Below, one piece after another: positions 44,997 through 54,162 of a DNA stretch of 64,000 bases. The position numbers and the translations under genes are program-made. The notes below the pieces were generated by a model. That model made no database searches. It was not told the origin of the DNA and saw only the letters and a program-made list of their open reading frames with translations. The stretch spans positions 42,738 through 106,737 of the forward strand of contig JAFXCQ010000033.1 of the NCBI GenBank assembly GCA_017521425.1, read 5' to 3'. The DNA is from Clostridia bacterium (GTDB lineage Bacteria; Bacillota; Clostridia; Oscillospirales; Acutalibacteraceae). How positions within the stretch are numbered: position 1 is the stretch's first letter; every line of letters starts with the position of its first letter.

Positions 44997-45857
44997 ATGA
45001 AAGAAAATATTTTTTTGATATTAGGCGGAGATGAACGCTCGCTCTATTTAGGCGAATATCTTGAAAAACAAAAATTACAGGTTTGTTATTACGCATTTTC
45101 AGATACTAACTGTTTTGAGAATTTAAGCGAAGCTATAAACAGTACAGAATACATTATATTGCCATTACCTTTTACAAAAGACAGGTTAACCCTTAACGCA
45201 CCACTGTATGATGAAAAGGTTGAAATAAAAGATATTTGTACACTTTTAAAGAAAGGGAATATTGTAATAGGCGGACAATTGCCGGAAAGCTTTAAAGAAA
45301 CACTTACCGATATGGAAATAGAATTTTATGACTATTTTCTTTTAGATGAGCTTGCGATTTTTAATGCTATTCCAACCGCAGAAGGCGTTGTTGAAATACT
45401 TATAAAAAATTTACCTATTACAATTCATTCAATGAAATGTGCAATTTTAGGTTATGGCAAAGTCGGTAAGGTTCTTGCAGAAACATTGAAATCCCTCGGT
45501 GCAGAGGTTACGATTTTTGCAAGAAAGGAACGCGACAAAGCTGATGCTTTCACAAAAGGATATAAATTTGCTTCTTTCCCCTCTCTTAAAAACACCGAAT
45601 ATAAATTTGATGCTCTTATAAATACAGTACCACAAAAGGTTTTAGGCAGAGACGAAATGAAAAACATATCCTCTGACTGTTTATTTATTGAAATTGCCTC
45701 TGCACCCTTTGGTATAGATTTCCAGGCAGCAAAAGAGTTTGCTTTTGATGTAATAAAAGCAAACTCACTCCCTGGCAAGGTAGCACCTAAAACCGCAGGT
45801 GAAATTATAGGGCGCTCAATTTTACCCATTTTAGAGAACAAAGGACTGATTTTATGA
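44997..45857 (+). CDS. dpaA: dipicolinate synthase subunit A (SpoVFA)
   Basis: The 286-residue protein has an N-terminal domain (FLILGGDERSLYLGEYL) and an NAD(P)-binding Rossmann fold at about 144-230 (CAILGYGKVGKVLAETLKSLGAEVTIFAR). DpaA with DpaB makes dipicolinic acid in the mother cell during spore maturation. AGAGG lies 11 bases before the ATG. The upstream sequence AC-N16-AATACTATA resembles a SigK promoter but would leave almost no leader, so I do not call it. It overlaps dpaB by four bases. Confidence 0.92.
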   Translation: MKENIFLILGGDERSLYLGEYLEKQKLQVCYYAFSDTNCFENLSEAINSTEYIILPLPFTKDRLTLNAPLYDEKVEIKDICTLLKKGNIVIGGQLPESFKETLTDMEIEFYDYFLLDELAIFNAIPTAEGVVEILIKNLPITIHSMKCAILGYGKVGKVLAETLKSLGAEVTIFARKERDKADAFTKGYKFASFPSLKNTEYKFDALINTVPQKVLGRDEMKNISSDCLFIEIASAPFGIDFQAAKEFAFDVIKANSLPGKVAPKTAGEIIGRSILPILENKGLIL

Positions 45858-46432
45858 CGACAATCGGTTTTGCAATTTGTGGTTCGTTCTGCACATTTAA
45901 AAGTGTATTTAAAGAAATTGAAAATCTTACATCGCTCGGATATGATGTCGTACCGATTATGTCAGAAAACGCTTTTTCTTTTGACACAAGATTTGGTGAA
46001 GCAAAATACTGGCAGGACGAATTCAGAAGAATAACAAAAAAGGATATAATCCACACAATAAAAGATGCCGAGCCAATAGGTCCTAAAAAGCTTTTAGACC
46101 TTCTTGTAATTGCCCCATGCACAGGTAATACATTAGCAAAGCTTGCAAACGGAATTTCAGACACATCGGTAACCCTTGCTACAAAGGCACATTTAAGAAA
46201 TGCACGACCCCTGGTAATTGCAGTTTCTACAAACGATGCACTTTCAGGCGCAGGTAAAAATATAGGTAATCTTTTAAATTATAAAAACACCTATTTTGTA
46301 CCTTTCAGACAAGACAGCTTTAAAAATAAACCCTGCTCATGTGTTGCAGATTTCACACTTTTACCGAAGACAATTGAAAATGCACTGAACGGAATTCAAC
46401 TTCAACCAATTTTAGATATTCCTATTGAATAA
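45854..46432 (+). CDS. dpaB: dipicolinate synthase subunit B (SpoVFB)
   Basis: The 192-residue flavoprotein of the HFCD/Dfp type has GFAICGSFCTFKSVFKEIENL at the N-terminus, LLVIAPCTGNTLAKLANGISDTSVTLATKAHLRN in the middle and RPLVIAVSTNDALSGAGKNIG, all typical of DpaB. With DpaA it makes spore dipicolinate. Its ATG overlaps the dpaA stop (ATGA). No terminator is obvious before the riboswitch region. Confidence 0.92.
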   Translation: MTTIGFAICGSFCTFKSVFKEIENLTSLGYDVVPIMSENAFSFDTRFGEAKYWQDEFRRITKKDIIHTIKDAEPIGPKKLLDLLVIAPCTGNTLAKLANGISDTSVTLATKAHLRNARPLVIAVSTNDALSGAGKNIGNLLNYKNTYFVPFRQDSFKNKPCSCVADFTLLPKTIENALNGIQLQPILDIPIE

Positions 46433-46520
46433 AATATTCACTCCCTGACAAACATATATATTGAAAGAATATATATCTTGGGCAATTTATGTATTTTGTG
46501 TAAATTTTGAGAATTTGCTA

Positions 46521-46549
46521 TTTACAAATTCTGGAAATTACTATATAAT
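46521..46549 (+). promoter_or_regulatory. promoter for the riboswitch-controlled ATPase
   Basis: TTTACA (46521-46526), 17-bp spacer, TATAAT (46544-46549); the transcript should start near 46556, right at the riboswitch. Confidence 0.82.
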
Positions 46550-46556
46550 ATGCTTA

Positions 46557-46674
46557 AACAAAAGGGAGTAACTCGTGCAAAACGTTGTTTTGTATGGTAT
46601 GGGCGTCACGACGGTTAAAACCCGCTTATATCTTAAAGAGTGAGACTTTTACCCAAGGGGTAAAAGTCTTTTTT
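46557..46674 (+). ncRNA. yybP-ykoY (Mn2+) riboswitch with intrinsic terminator
   Basis: The sequence begins AAAGGGAGTAAC, continues with GGCGTCACGACGG and GAGTGAGACTTTTACCC, and ends in a strong hairpin (GACTTTTACC with GGTAAAAGTC, 46644-46668) plus six T. These match the conserved loops and overall plan of the yybP-ykoY family, which binds Mn2+ and opens expression of Mn2+ exporters. The 3' arm of the aptamer is also the 5' arm of the terminator, the usual on-switch design. A P-type ATPase, a common target, begins 39 bp later. Confidence 0.87.
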
Positions 46675-46712
46675 GTTGCTTTCTTAAGTAAAAAATGAAA
46701 AGAGGGAAAAAA

Positions 46713-49388
46713 ATGAAGTATTATCTTGAAACCGCCGAAGCAGTTTTTGAAGAAGTGAAATCTTCAGAGCAAGGTCTTACAAGCGAAGAAGCAGAAAAAA
46801 GACTTGAAGCTAATGGCAAAAACAAGCTTGCTGAAGCAAAAAAAGACTCCACATTTAAAAAGTTTCTTGCACAATTAAAAGACCCGATGATTATTATTCT
46901 TATTGTTGCGGCTGTTATTTCAACAATTACAGAATTCATTGAACACGGTCTCGGTGTTCCGACTGACGCACTTATTATTATTACAGTTGTGCTTATCAAT
47001 GCAATTTTAGGTGTTGTTCAGGAAAACAAAGCGGAAAAAGCAGTTGAAGCATTACAGAAAATGTCTGCAGCTACAACAAAAACTCTTCGTGATGGTAAAA
47101 TTGTTACTATCAAGAGTGAGGATTTAGTTGTTGGTGATGTTATTCTTCTCGATGCTGGTGACGCAATCCCTGCAGACTGTCGTATTTTTGAATGTGCAAG
47201 TATGAAAATTGAAGAAGCAGCACTTACAGGTGAATCTGTTCCCGTAAACAAGCTTATTAAAGCTTTACTTAACAAAGGCGATGAAGAGGTTCCGTTAGGT
47301 GACCGTAAGAATATGGCATATATGGGCTCTACTCTTGTTTATGGTCGTGGTAAGGCAGTTGTTGTTGCAACCGGTATGGATACTGAAATGGGTAAGATTG
47401 CAAATGCTATTACCCTTGCAGAGGATGGTAAAACACCACTTGAAATTAAGCTTGAACAGCTTTCAAAAATTCTTACAAAGCTTGTTCTTGGTGTTTGTGT
47501 GGTAATTTTCGCTTACAATATTGCTATGTATTTTATCTCTGGTGATACTGCACCAATTTACCATGTGGCACTTGATTCATTTATTACCGCTATTGCTCTT
47601 GCTGTTGCGGCAATTCCTGAAGGTCTTGTTGCAGTTATGACAATTGTGCTTTCAATAGGCGTTACAAATATGTCGAAGAAAAATGCTATCATCAGAAAAA
47701 TGAATGCAGTTGAAACTCTCGGTTGTACACAGATTATCTGTTCAGATAAAACAGGTACATTGACACAGAATGTTATGACTGTTGTTGACCACTACGCAGA
47801 AGATGAAAAGCTTTTAGCAACTGCTATGGCTCTTTGCACAAATGCAGATGTTGACGAAGCTGGTAAAGGCACCGGTGAGCCTGATGAGATTGCACTTATA
47901 AACTATGCCAAAACCTTAGAATTAGATAAAAATATTTTAGTTACTGAAAAACCACGTGTTGGTGAAGTTCCGTTTGACTCAGGAAGAAAGATGATGAGCA
48001 CCGTCCACAGTTACAATGGTAACTACATTCAGTATACAAAAGGTGCTCCTGACGAAATTCTCAAAAAATGCACTAAAGCATATATCGGTGGTCAGGTTGT
48101 TGCAATTACAGACGAAATAATTGCTAAAATTGCAGAAGAAAACACAAGAATGGGTAACAAAGCTCTTCGTGTGTTTGCAGTAGCATTTAAAGAATATACA
48201 ATTGAACCTGCAGAATACTCAAGTGAGGCTCTTGAAAACGAAATGATTTTCATTGGTCTTACCGGTATGATTGACCCTGTTCGTCCTGAAGTTAAAGATG
48301 CTATTGTAGAATGCAGAAATGCAGGTATTACACCTATTATGATTACAGGTGACCACATCAACACTGCAAAAGCTATTGCAAGAGAATTAGGCATTTTAAA
48401 TGACGACTCTCAGGCTATGATGGGTAGCGATATTGATAAATATTCTGACGAAGAATTTGAAAAGTTAGTTGAAAATATTTTTGTTTATGCTCGTGTTCAG
48501 CCTGAACATAAAACAAGAATTGTTAACGCTTGGAGAAGCAAAGGCTATGTTACTGCAATGACCGGTGACGGTGTAAACGATGCTCCGTCAATCAAGAGTG
48601 CTGACATTGGTGTGGGTATGGGTATCACCGGTACTGACGTTACAAAGAATGTTGCAGATATGGTTCTTACAGACGATAACTTTGCAACTATTGTTTCTGC
48701 GGTTGGCGAAGGCAGAAGAATTTACGACAACATCCGTAAAGCAATTCAGTTCCTTTTAGGCTCTAACCTTTCAGAGGTTGTTTCTATCTTCTTTGCAACT
48801 ATTATGAGCTTTACAATTCTCAAAGCCCCTCACCTTCTCTTTATTAACCTTGTTACTGACAGTATTCCAGCTCTTGCTTTAGGTCTTGAAAAACCAGAAG
48901 CAAATATTATGAAGAGAAAACCAAGAAGCAAAAATGATGGTATTTTCTCAGGTGGTTTAGGATTTGACTGTGCTTACCAGGGTATTTTAGTTAGCATTCT
49001 TACAATTGTTGCTTTCTATATTGGTGAATATCTTGAAACAGGTCACCTCGTATTCCACCACATTCAGGATAGCTCTGAAGGTATGACAATGGCTTTCTTC
49101 ACAATGGCAATGTGTGAAATATTCCATTCATTCAATATGCGTTCACAAAGAGCATCAAGTGTTGGTATGTTATTTAAAGGGCACCACAATGTAGTTCTTT
49201 ATATTGCAATGGTTGCTTCATTCCTTCTTACAACCGCTGTTGTTGAAGTACCATTCCTTTCAAATCTCTTTGGATTTGCTCACCTTGATTTAACTGCTTA
49301 CCTCATTTCTCTCGGTCTTGCATTCCTTATTATTCCGATTGTTGAAATCGTTAAGTTCTTCCAGAGAAAGCTTGGTAAATCAGAATAA
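46713..49388 (+). CDS. P-type cation ATPase (Ca2+/Mn2+ type, IIA), riboswitch-controlled
   Basis: The 891-residue pump has the cation-ATPase N-domain, the A-domain LTGESVPVNK, phosphorylation site CSDKTGTLTQN (Asp345), KGAPDEIL, and the hinge TGDGVNDAPSIKSADIGVGMG. Membrane helices carry type IIA ion-site residues: AIPEGL in M4, GSNLSEVV in M5, NLVTDSIPALALGLE in M6. By motif it would be called a Ca2+ pump, but the Mn2+ riboswitch just upstream suggests Mn2+ export as at least one role. ATG 46713 is preferred over 46695 because AGAGGG lies six bases before it. A strong terminator follows. Confidence 0.93.
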   Translation: MKYYLETAEAVFEEVKSSEQGLTSEEAEKRLEANGKNKLAEAKKDSTFKKFLAQLKDPMIIILIVAAVISTITEFIEHGLGVPTDALIIITVVLINAILGVVQENKAEKAVEALQKMSAATTKTLRDGKIVTIKSEDLVVGDVILLDAGDAIPADCRIFECASMKIEEAALTGESVPVNKLIKALLNKGDEEVPLGDRKNMAYMGSTLVYGRGKAVVVATGMDTEMGKIANAITLAEDGKTPLEIKLEQLSKILTKLVLGVCVVIFAYNIAMYFISGDTAPIYHVALDSFITAIALAVAAIPEGLVAVMTIVLSIGVTNMSKKNAIIRKMNAVETLGCTQIICSDKTGTLTQNVMTVVDHYAEDEKLLATAMALCTNADVDEAGKGTGEPDEIALINYAKTLELDKNILVTEKPRVGEVPFDSGRKMMSTVHSYNGNYIQYTKGAPDEILKKCTKAYIGGQVVAITDEIIAKIAEENTRMGNKALRVFAVAFKEYTIEPAEYSSEALENEMIFIGLTGMIDPVRPEVKDAIVECRNAGITPIMITGDHINTAKAIARELGILNDDSQAMMGSDIDKYSDEEFEKLVENIFVYARVQPEHKTRIVNAWRSKGYVTAMTGDGVNDAPSIKSADIGVGMGITGTDVTKNVADMVLTDDNFATIVSAVGEGRRIYDNIRKAIQFLLGSNLSEVVSIFFATIMSFTILKAPHLLFINLVTDSIPALALGLEKPEANIMKRKPRSKNDGIFSGGLGFDCAYQGILVSILTIVAFYIGEYLETGHLVFHHIQDSSEGMTMAFFTMAMCEIFHSFNMRSQRASSVGMLFKGHHNVVLYIAMVASFLLTTAVVEVPFLSNLFGFAHLDLTAYLISLGLAFLIIPIVEIVKFFQRKLGKSE

Positions 49389-49401
49389 GATTATAAAATA
49401 T

Positions 49402-49440
49402 GAGACCTCACAAATATCACTGAGATATTTGTGAGGTCTC
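49402..49440 (+). terminator. terminator of the P-type ATPase gene
   Basis: A 17-bp perfect stem begins GAGACCTCAC and ends GTGAGGTCTC with a five-base loop. The T-run is weak (AATTATT). Confidence 0.78.
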
Positions 49441-49445
49441 AATTA

Positions 49446-49474
49446 TTGACCAAAAACCAATATTATGATAATAT
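49446..49474 (+). promoter_or_regulatory. promoter of the EEP-family gene
   Basis: TTGACC (49446-49451), 17-bp spacer, TAATAT (49469-49474). A start near 49,481 favours the TTG at 49506 over the TTG at 49488. Confidence 0.5.
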
Positions 49475-49505
49475 TTAACTATTATAATTGGAAGTTGGGT
49501 ATAAT

Positions 49506-50432
49506 TTGAAAAAAATTTTAAAACTCGTTGCGATAACATTAGTTTTTACTTTAGTTATCCCTCTCACCTATGGTGTTGGTTATTTAATAGGCTCTATCCA
49601 GAATAAACAAAACGAAGAAAATAGTTATAAAAAAACAACAGAACATCTTAACATTATGACTCTCAATGTCTGCTCGTGGAGTTTTGACGGTAAAGACTTA
49701 GAAACTCGTGCTGATGGAATTGCGAAAACAATAAACGAGAACAAGGTAGATTCACTTGGTGTTCAGGAAGCGACACCTTATTGGATGACAACACTTAATG
49801 AGAAGTTGGGTGACAAATACACTTACATTGGTGTTGGCAGTAACACTGGCAAGGATTATAAAGAGAGTAAAGACGCAGAAGATGAATTCACTGCAATTTT
49901 TTATTTGAAAGATAAATTCAATGTAATTGAATCGGGATATTTCTGGCTTTCAGAAACGCCTAATGAAATTTCTTACGGATGGGGCTCTGCTTACAGAAGA
50001 ATCTGTAACTGGGTTATTTTAGAAAATAAATATACCAACACACAGTATGTTCACTTAAACACCCACTTTGACAATGCAAGTAGCGAAGCAAGACGGCACA
50101 GTATTGGTATGATTTTAGAGAAAGTTAAAGAATTCAAAGACCTGCCTGTTGTATTCACAGGCGACCTTAATTTCCTTGAAATAAGTATGGGGTACAAAGA
50201 TATAACCGCCGATATTTTAAAAGATACCAAGACTCTTGCAAAGGACACAATGCATTCATCAACTTTCCACAACGCAGACCCGAATGCATTTAAAGATTTC
50301 GTTTTAGATTACATTTTAATAAATGATGGTTTTAAAGCAGTTAAATATGAGGTTATAAAGAAAAGATATAAATACAGATATATTTCGGACCATTATGCGG
50401 TGGTTGCAAGTGTGCAAGTTGCAAGGAAATAG
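49506..50432 (+). CDS. membrane-anchored endonuclease/exonuclease/phosphatase-family protein
   Basis: The 308-residue protein has an N-terminal membrane helix (about residues 5-30) and an EEP domain facing outward. Conserved points are LNIMTLNVCSW, the Glu in GVQEATPYW, VHLNTHFDN, FTGDLNF, and the C-terminal ISDHYAVV. EEP members are metal-dependent phosphodiesterases acting on nucleic acids, phospholipids or inositol phosphates; the substrate here is unknown. A TTG at 49488 is an alternative start. The last codons (VQVARK and stop) are encoded by a heptamer array. Confidence 0.8.
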   Translation: MKKILKLVAITLVFTLVIPLTYGVGYLIGSIQNKQNEENSYKKTTEHLNIMTLNVCSWSFDGKDLETRADGIAKTINENKVDSLGVQEATPYWMTTLNEKLGDKYTYIGVGSNTGKDYKESKDAEDEFTAIFYLKDKFNVIESGYFWLSETPNEISYGWGSAYRRICNWVILENKYTNTQYVHLNTHFDNASSEARRHSIGMILEKVKEFKDLPVVFTGDLNFLEISMGYKDITADILKDTKTLAKDTMHSSTFHNADPNAFKDFVLDYILINDGFKAVKYEVIKKRYKYRYISDHYAVVASVQVARK

Positions 50433-50833
50433 GAATTAGGAACTATGAATTAGAGCTTCGCTATCAATTTACGCATTGCACTCGATTGGTTTGTTAAAAT
50501 AAAAACTACTCCCACTACTGCGGGCGACCAAAGGTCTGCCCCTACCATAGTGGGAGTTAATTTATTGTTTCATTTATAATGCAACGCAGTTCCAAAATTA
50601 TTCTTTATTATTTCTTCTTCATTCTTTATTCTTTAAATACTATAGTGGTCAGTTGTCAGAAAATAGAAACCAGGAATCAGATATCTTGTTAAATAAAAAT
50701 CACCCTATCATTTAAAGTTGGTCTCTACATCGACTAAAAATGATAGGATAAATTCATTTATATAAGTGCTCCCTGTTTCCTGTTTCCTAATTCCTTGCCA
50801 CTTGCACACTTGCACACTTGCACACTTGCAACT
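50405..50833. repeat. large intergenic heptamer-array element (copy E)
   Basis: The left end (GTGTGCAAGTTGCAAGG then AGGAATT-type units) and the right end (CTAATTCC, CCACTTGCACAC, then ACTTGCAC repeats) are inverted copies. Inside are two hairpins. The first is ACTCCCACTA (50508-50517) with TAGTGGGAGT (50548-50557), enclosing GGGC-g-ACC / GGT-c-TGCCC. The second is CCTATCATTT (50704-50713) with AAATGATAGG (50738-50747). No gene fits in this ~400-bp gap between convergent genes. Confidence 0.72.
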
Positions 50834-51185
50834 ATTTTGCTTTCGGTTTACCGAAAAATGAAGCAACAATACCACACAATACTGCGGTCATAATACCCGC
50901 TGAGCCTGCTGCGAGTGGGCCTGTTATAATTCCGAAAATCCCCTCATCTTTTACTGCGCTTTTGGTTTCCTCTGCGAGCAATGCACCGAAGCCTACAAGT
51001 GGTACGGTAGCCCCCGCCCCTGCAAATTCTTCGACATATTTATAAACACCGACACCGCCTAAAATTACACCCGCTACCACAAAACCCACAAGAATTTTCG
51101 CTGGTGTAAGCTTAGTTAAATCAAGTAAAAGCTGACCAATTACACAAATCAAACCACCAACTAAAAATGCTTTTAAGAAAATCAT
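50832..51185 (-). CDS. spoVAE: stage V sporulation protein AE (SpoVAE/SpoVAEB)
   Basis: The 117-residue membrane protein has three or four hydrophobic segments: FLKAFLVGGLICVIGQLLLD at the start, then KILVGFVVAGVILGGVGVY, and GATVPLVGFGALLAE with a final GSAGIMTAVLCGIVASFF. These match SpoVAE, part of the channel that loads dipicolinate into the forespore and releases it at germination. ATG 51185 follows GAGTGA and gives the usual family length. Partners spoVAC and spoVAD are not adjacent; the gene stands alone between repeat elements. Confidence 0.87.
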   Translation of the reverse strand: MIFLKAFLVGGLICVIGQLLLDLTKLTPAKILVGFVVAGVILGGVGVYKYVEEFAGAGATVPLVGFGALLAEETKSAVKDEGIFGIITGPLAAGSAGIMTAVLCGIVASFFGKPKAK

Positions 51186-51247
51186 TATAATCACTCTTTT
51201 GTAATTTTTAACATTAGTTTGTGTTATTAAATGATTTTTATACATTT

Positions 51248-51427
51248 TCAAGAATTAGGAAATAGGAAATTGGAACTAGTGTTATAAAAATGAATTATCC
51301 TATCATTTACAGTTGGTTCTAATATCAACTAAAAATGATAGGACAATTTTAATTTTGCAAAGTTCTAATTCCTAGTTCCTGGTTTCTAGTTTCTGATCCC
51401 TAGTTCCTGATAATTCGCGGCAGCGAA
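51248..51427. repeat. intergenic heptamer-array element (copy F)
   Basis: AGGAAAT-type units on the left face ATTCCTA/AGTTCCT-type units on the right. Between them CCTATCATTT (51299-51308) pairs with AAATGATAGG (51333-51342), with inner AGTTG/CAACT. A second hairpin, AATTCGC with GCGAATT, lies at the end of the pyrI gene. The T-runs around the stem suggest it terminates the pyr operon. Confidence 0.68.
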
Positions 51428-51844
51428 TTATTTCGCTTTCGTCTCACAATAATGACAACGATAAACTCTGTTTTCTTTATCTGTGAGATTGAAGATGTGC
51501 GGGAGTTCTTGTTCTGTTGAAGAAATGCAACGGGGATTTTTGCAATAGATTACGTTTGTAAGTTTCTCCGGTAAATCTACATTTTTCTTTTCTACAAGTT
51601 TTTCGTTTTTTATAATATCAATAGTTACATTAGGGTCAACATAACCTAAAATATCCATATCAATTGTAACATCGGCATCAATCTTTATAATATCTTTAAC
51701 ACCCATTTTTGCACTTTTAACATTCGTCATAAGTGCAACAGGGCAAGAAAGTTCACCGAGTTTCAATAAATCGTAAATTTTCATACCATTACCCGCGGTA
51801 ATGTGGTCAATTACGAAACCATTTTTAATAGAATCTACTCTCAT
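51428..51844 (-). CDS. pyrI: aspartate carbamoyltransferase regulatory chain
   Basis: The 138-residue protein has an allosteric nucleotide-binding N-domain (IKNGFVIDHITAGNGMKIYDLL) and a C-terminal zinc domain with C-x4-C (CKNPRC) and C-x2-C (CHYC). PyrI binds PyrB and transmits CTP/ATP control. It lies 13 bp after pyrB and is the last gene of the pyr operon. Confidence 0.95.
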   Translation of the reverse strand: MRVDSIKNGFVIDHITAGNGMKIYDLLKLGELSCPVALMTNVKSAKMGVKDIIKIDADVTIDMDILGYVDPNVTIDIIKNEKLVEKKNVDLPEKLTNVIYCKNPRCISSTEQELPHIFNLTDKENRVYRCHYCETKAK

Positions 51845-51857
51845 TACTCTACCCCCG

Positions 51858-52772
51858 TCAGTTAATCTCTAAAAGTTTAAGAATAAGCGCCATACGCATA
51901 AATTTACCGTAAAGAACTTGTTTAAAATAACATGCTCTTGGGTCTTCATCTATTGCAACGCTGATTTCGTTTACTCTCGGAAGTGGATGCATTATTGATA
52001 AATCCTCTTTTGCATTCACTAACTTTTCAGGTGTGAGAATGTAACTATCTTTAAGTCTTAAATAATCCTCTTCGTTAAAGAATCGTTCTCTCTGTACTCT
52101 TGTCATATAAAGAATATCGAGTTCCGGCATAACTTCCTCTAAATTTGTAGTCTGCACATACTCTAAATTCTTCTTTTCAAGAACTTCTTTTTTAATGTAA
52201 CTTGGAAGTTTTAATTCGTCAGGTGAAATTAAAACAAATTTAACTCCACTATAACGAGAAAGAGCATTTATAAGAGAGTGAACTGTTCTGCCGAATTTAA
52301 GGTCCCCACAGAAGCCGACAGTTAAATTGTCAAATCTCCCCTTTTCTCTGTGGATTGTAAGTAAATCTGCAAGAGTTTGTGTCGGGTGATTATGACCACC
52401 GTCACCTGCATTTATTACAGGAATAGTTGCATTATAAGACGCAACAAGTGGCGCACCTTCTTTCGGGTGACGCATTGCAATAATATCTGCATAGCAAGAA
52501 ACTGTTTTTGCAGTATCTGCTACACTTTCACCTTTTGCGGCAGAAGAGCTTTGTGCTTCTGAAAAACCTAAAACATTACCACCTAATTCATACATAGCAG
52601 CTTCAAAACTGAGGCGTGTACGGGTTGATGGTTCAAAGAAAAGTGTTGCTAATTTTTTACCCTTACACTTTTCGCTGTATTTCTCGGGATTATCTATAAT
52701 ATCATCTGCAACCTTAACAAGCTCGTCTAATTCTTCAACTGTAAGGTCGAGAATATCTATAACACTTCTCAT
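51858..52772 (-). CDS. pyrB: aspartate carbamoyltransferase catalytic chain
   Basis: The 304-residue transcarbamylase has the carbamoyl-phosphate loop [13 protein letters not shown] near residue 45, [18 protein letters not shown], and [13 protein letters not shown], with HPLPRVNEI near residue 265. It joins carbamoyl phosphate and aspartate. Presence of PyrI just downstream indicates the regulated dodecamer type. Confidence 0.96.
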   Translation of the reverse strand: MRSVIDILDLTVEELDELVKVADDIIDNPEKYSEKCKGKKLATLFFEPSTRTRLSFEAAMYELGGNVLGFSEAQSSSAAKGESVADTAKTVSCYADIIAMRHPKEGAPLVASYNATIPVINAGDGGHNHPTQTLADLLTIHREKGRFDNLTVGFCGDLKFGRTVHSLINALSRYSGVKFVLISPDELKLPSYIKKEVLEKKNLEYVQTTNLEEVMPELDILYMTRVQRERFFNEEDYLRLKDSYILTPEKLVNAKEDLSIMHPLPRVNEISVAIDEDPRACYFKQVLYGKFMRMALILKLLEIN

Positions 52773-52794
52773 AGTTAATTTCCTTTATAATTTA

Positions 52795-53451
52795 TTATTC
52801 TTTTGCGCCGTTTACTTCAAGATATTTCTTGATTCTGTCAACATTTTCTTTGTTCTTTTCATCTTCTTCAAGATACTCAATAATATCGTAAACATCAACA
52901 ACTGAATACACAGGGAAACCGTATTCTTCGCCAACTTCTGCCATAGCAGATTTTTCAGTCTGACCTTTTTCTTTACGGTCAACCATAACGAATGTTGCGG
53001 CAACCTTTGTGCCTTTAAGTCCTGAAAGAATAGACATACTTTCTCTTATAGCTGTACCTGCAGTAATAACATCTTCAACAATAACGATTTCTTCGCCTTC
53101 CTGTGGCTTGTAGCCAACGAAAACGCCACCTTCACCGTGGTCTTTTTCTTCTTTACGGTTAAAGAAGAATGGAACATCAAGACCATTTTTGGCTAAAGCT
53201 ACTGCAACTGAAACTGCAATCGGAATACCTTTATATGCAGGTCCGTAAAGAACAGTTTTTTTGTTACCAACTTTTTCAAAATATGCTTTTGCGTAAAACT
53301 CGCCTAATTTACAGATTTGTTCACCTGTTTTAATATCGCCTGCGTTAATGAAGTAAGGGATTTTTCTACCACTTTTTGCTGTGAAATCACCAAATTTAAG
53401 AACGCCTGCACCTTCTAAAAACTGTATAAATTCTCTTTTGTAAGCTTCCAT
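52795..53451 (-). CDS. pyrE: orotate phosphoribosyltransferase
   Basis: The 218-residue protein has the PRPP loop VIVEDVITAGTAIRESM near residue 118, the flexible loop FNRKEEKDHGEGG and the N-terminal SGRKIPYFINAGD. It converts orotate and PRPP to OMP. It is slightly longer than Escherichia coli PyrE, with an acidic/lysine-rich C-terminus. It follows pyrF by 12 bp. Confidence 0.95.
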   Translation of the reverse strand: MEAYKREFIQFLEGAGVLKFGDFTAKSGRKIPYFINAGDIKTGEQICKLGEFYAKAYFEKVGNKKTVLYGPAYKGIPIAVSVAVALAKNGLDVPFFFNRKEEKDHGEGGVFVGYKPQEGEEIVIVEDVITAGTAIRESMSILSGLKGTKVAATFVMVDRKEKGQTEKSAMAEVGEEYGFPVYSVVDVYDIIEYLEEDEKNKENVDRIKKYLEVNGAKE

Positions 53452-53463
53452 TTTTAATTCTCC

Positions 53464-54162
53464 TTAATCACAAAATTCTGCTACGCATCTTTCGTATGCT
53501 GCAACTGGGTCTTCAGCTGCTGTAATTGGTCTGCCTACAACAATGTAGTCAGAGCCGATTTTTTTAGCTTCTGCTGGTGTCATAACACGAACCTGGTCGC
53601 CAATGTCACCATCTGCAAAACGAACACCCGGTGTAATTGTTAAGAAATCTTTACCACAAAGATCGTGAACCTTACCAGCTTCAAGTGGTGAGCAAACTAC
53701 ACCATCAAGACCTGAGTCTTTTGCATTTTTTGCGTAATGCATAACAACCTTATCAATTGGTTCATTTATAAGAAGTTCATTTTTCATTCTTTCTTCACTT
53801 GTTGAAGTGAGTTGTGTAACTGCTATAAGAATAGGTCTTGTGCCATCTTCGCGTGTTAAACCTTCTAAAGCACCCTCCATCATAGCACCTGTACCCGCTG
53901 CGTGAAGGTTAGTCATATCAACATCTAAATTTCTTAAAACAGACATTGATTTTTTAACTGTATTAGGAATATCGTGAAGCTTTAAGTCGAGAAAAATTTT
54001 GTGACCTCTTTCTTTGATTTCACGAACGATTTGTGGACCTTCTGCATAGAAAAGTTCCATACCGATTTTTACAAATGGTTTTTTTCCTGTAAATTTATCT
54101 AAAAACTCCATACAAGCCTGTTTGCTACTAAAATCACAAGCAATAATTACGTCTTTACCCAT
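53464..54162 (-). CDS. pyrF: orotidine 5'-phosphate decarboxylase
   Basis: The 232-residue TIM-barrel enzyme makes UMP from OMP. It has the catalytic Lys/Asp array FLDLKLHDIPNTVKKSM near residue 55, GVVCSPLEAG and the phosphate site VVGRPITAAEDP. ATG shares one base with the pyrD stop (TAATG). Confidence 0.96.
   Translation of the reverse strand: MGKDVIIACDFSSKQACMEFLDKFTGKKPFVKIGMELFYAEGPQIVREIKERGHKIFLDLKLHDIPNTVKKSMSVLRNLDVDMTNLHAAGTGAMMEGALEGLTREDGTRPILIAVTQLTSTSEERMKNELLINEPIDKVVMHYAKNAKDSGLDGVVCSPLEAGKVHDLCGKDFLTITPGVRFADGDIGDQVRVMTPAEAKKIGSDYIVVGRPITAAEDPVAAYERCVAEFCD

Noticed and set aside
45452..45841. 129-codon open frame antisense to dpaA
   Set aside because: No start signals, and the sense strand is a clear Rossmann-fold protein.
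46453..46485. ATATAT...ATATAT hairpin after dpaB as a terminator
   Set aside because: It is pure AT with an uncertain loop and no T-run; too weak to call.
50777..50831. Tandem ACTTGCAC units as a CRISPR-like array
   Set aside because: Units are 7-8 bp with no spacers and no cas genes; they belong to the heptamer-type repeats.
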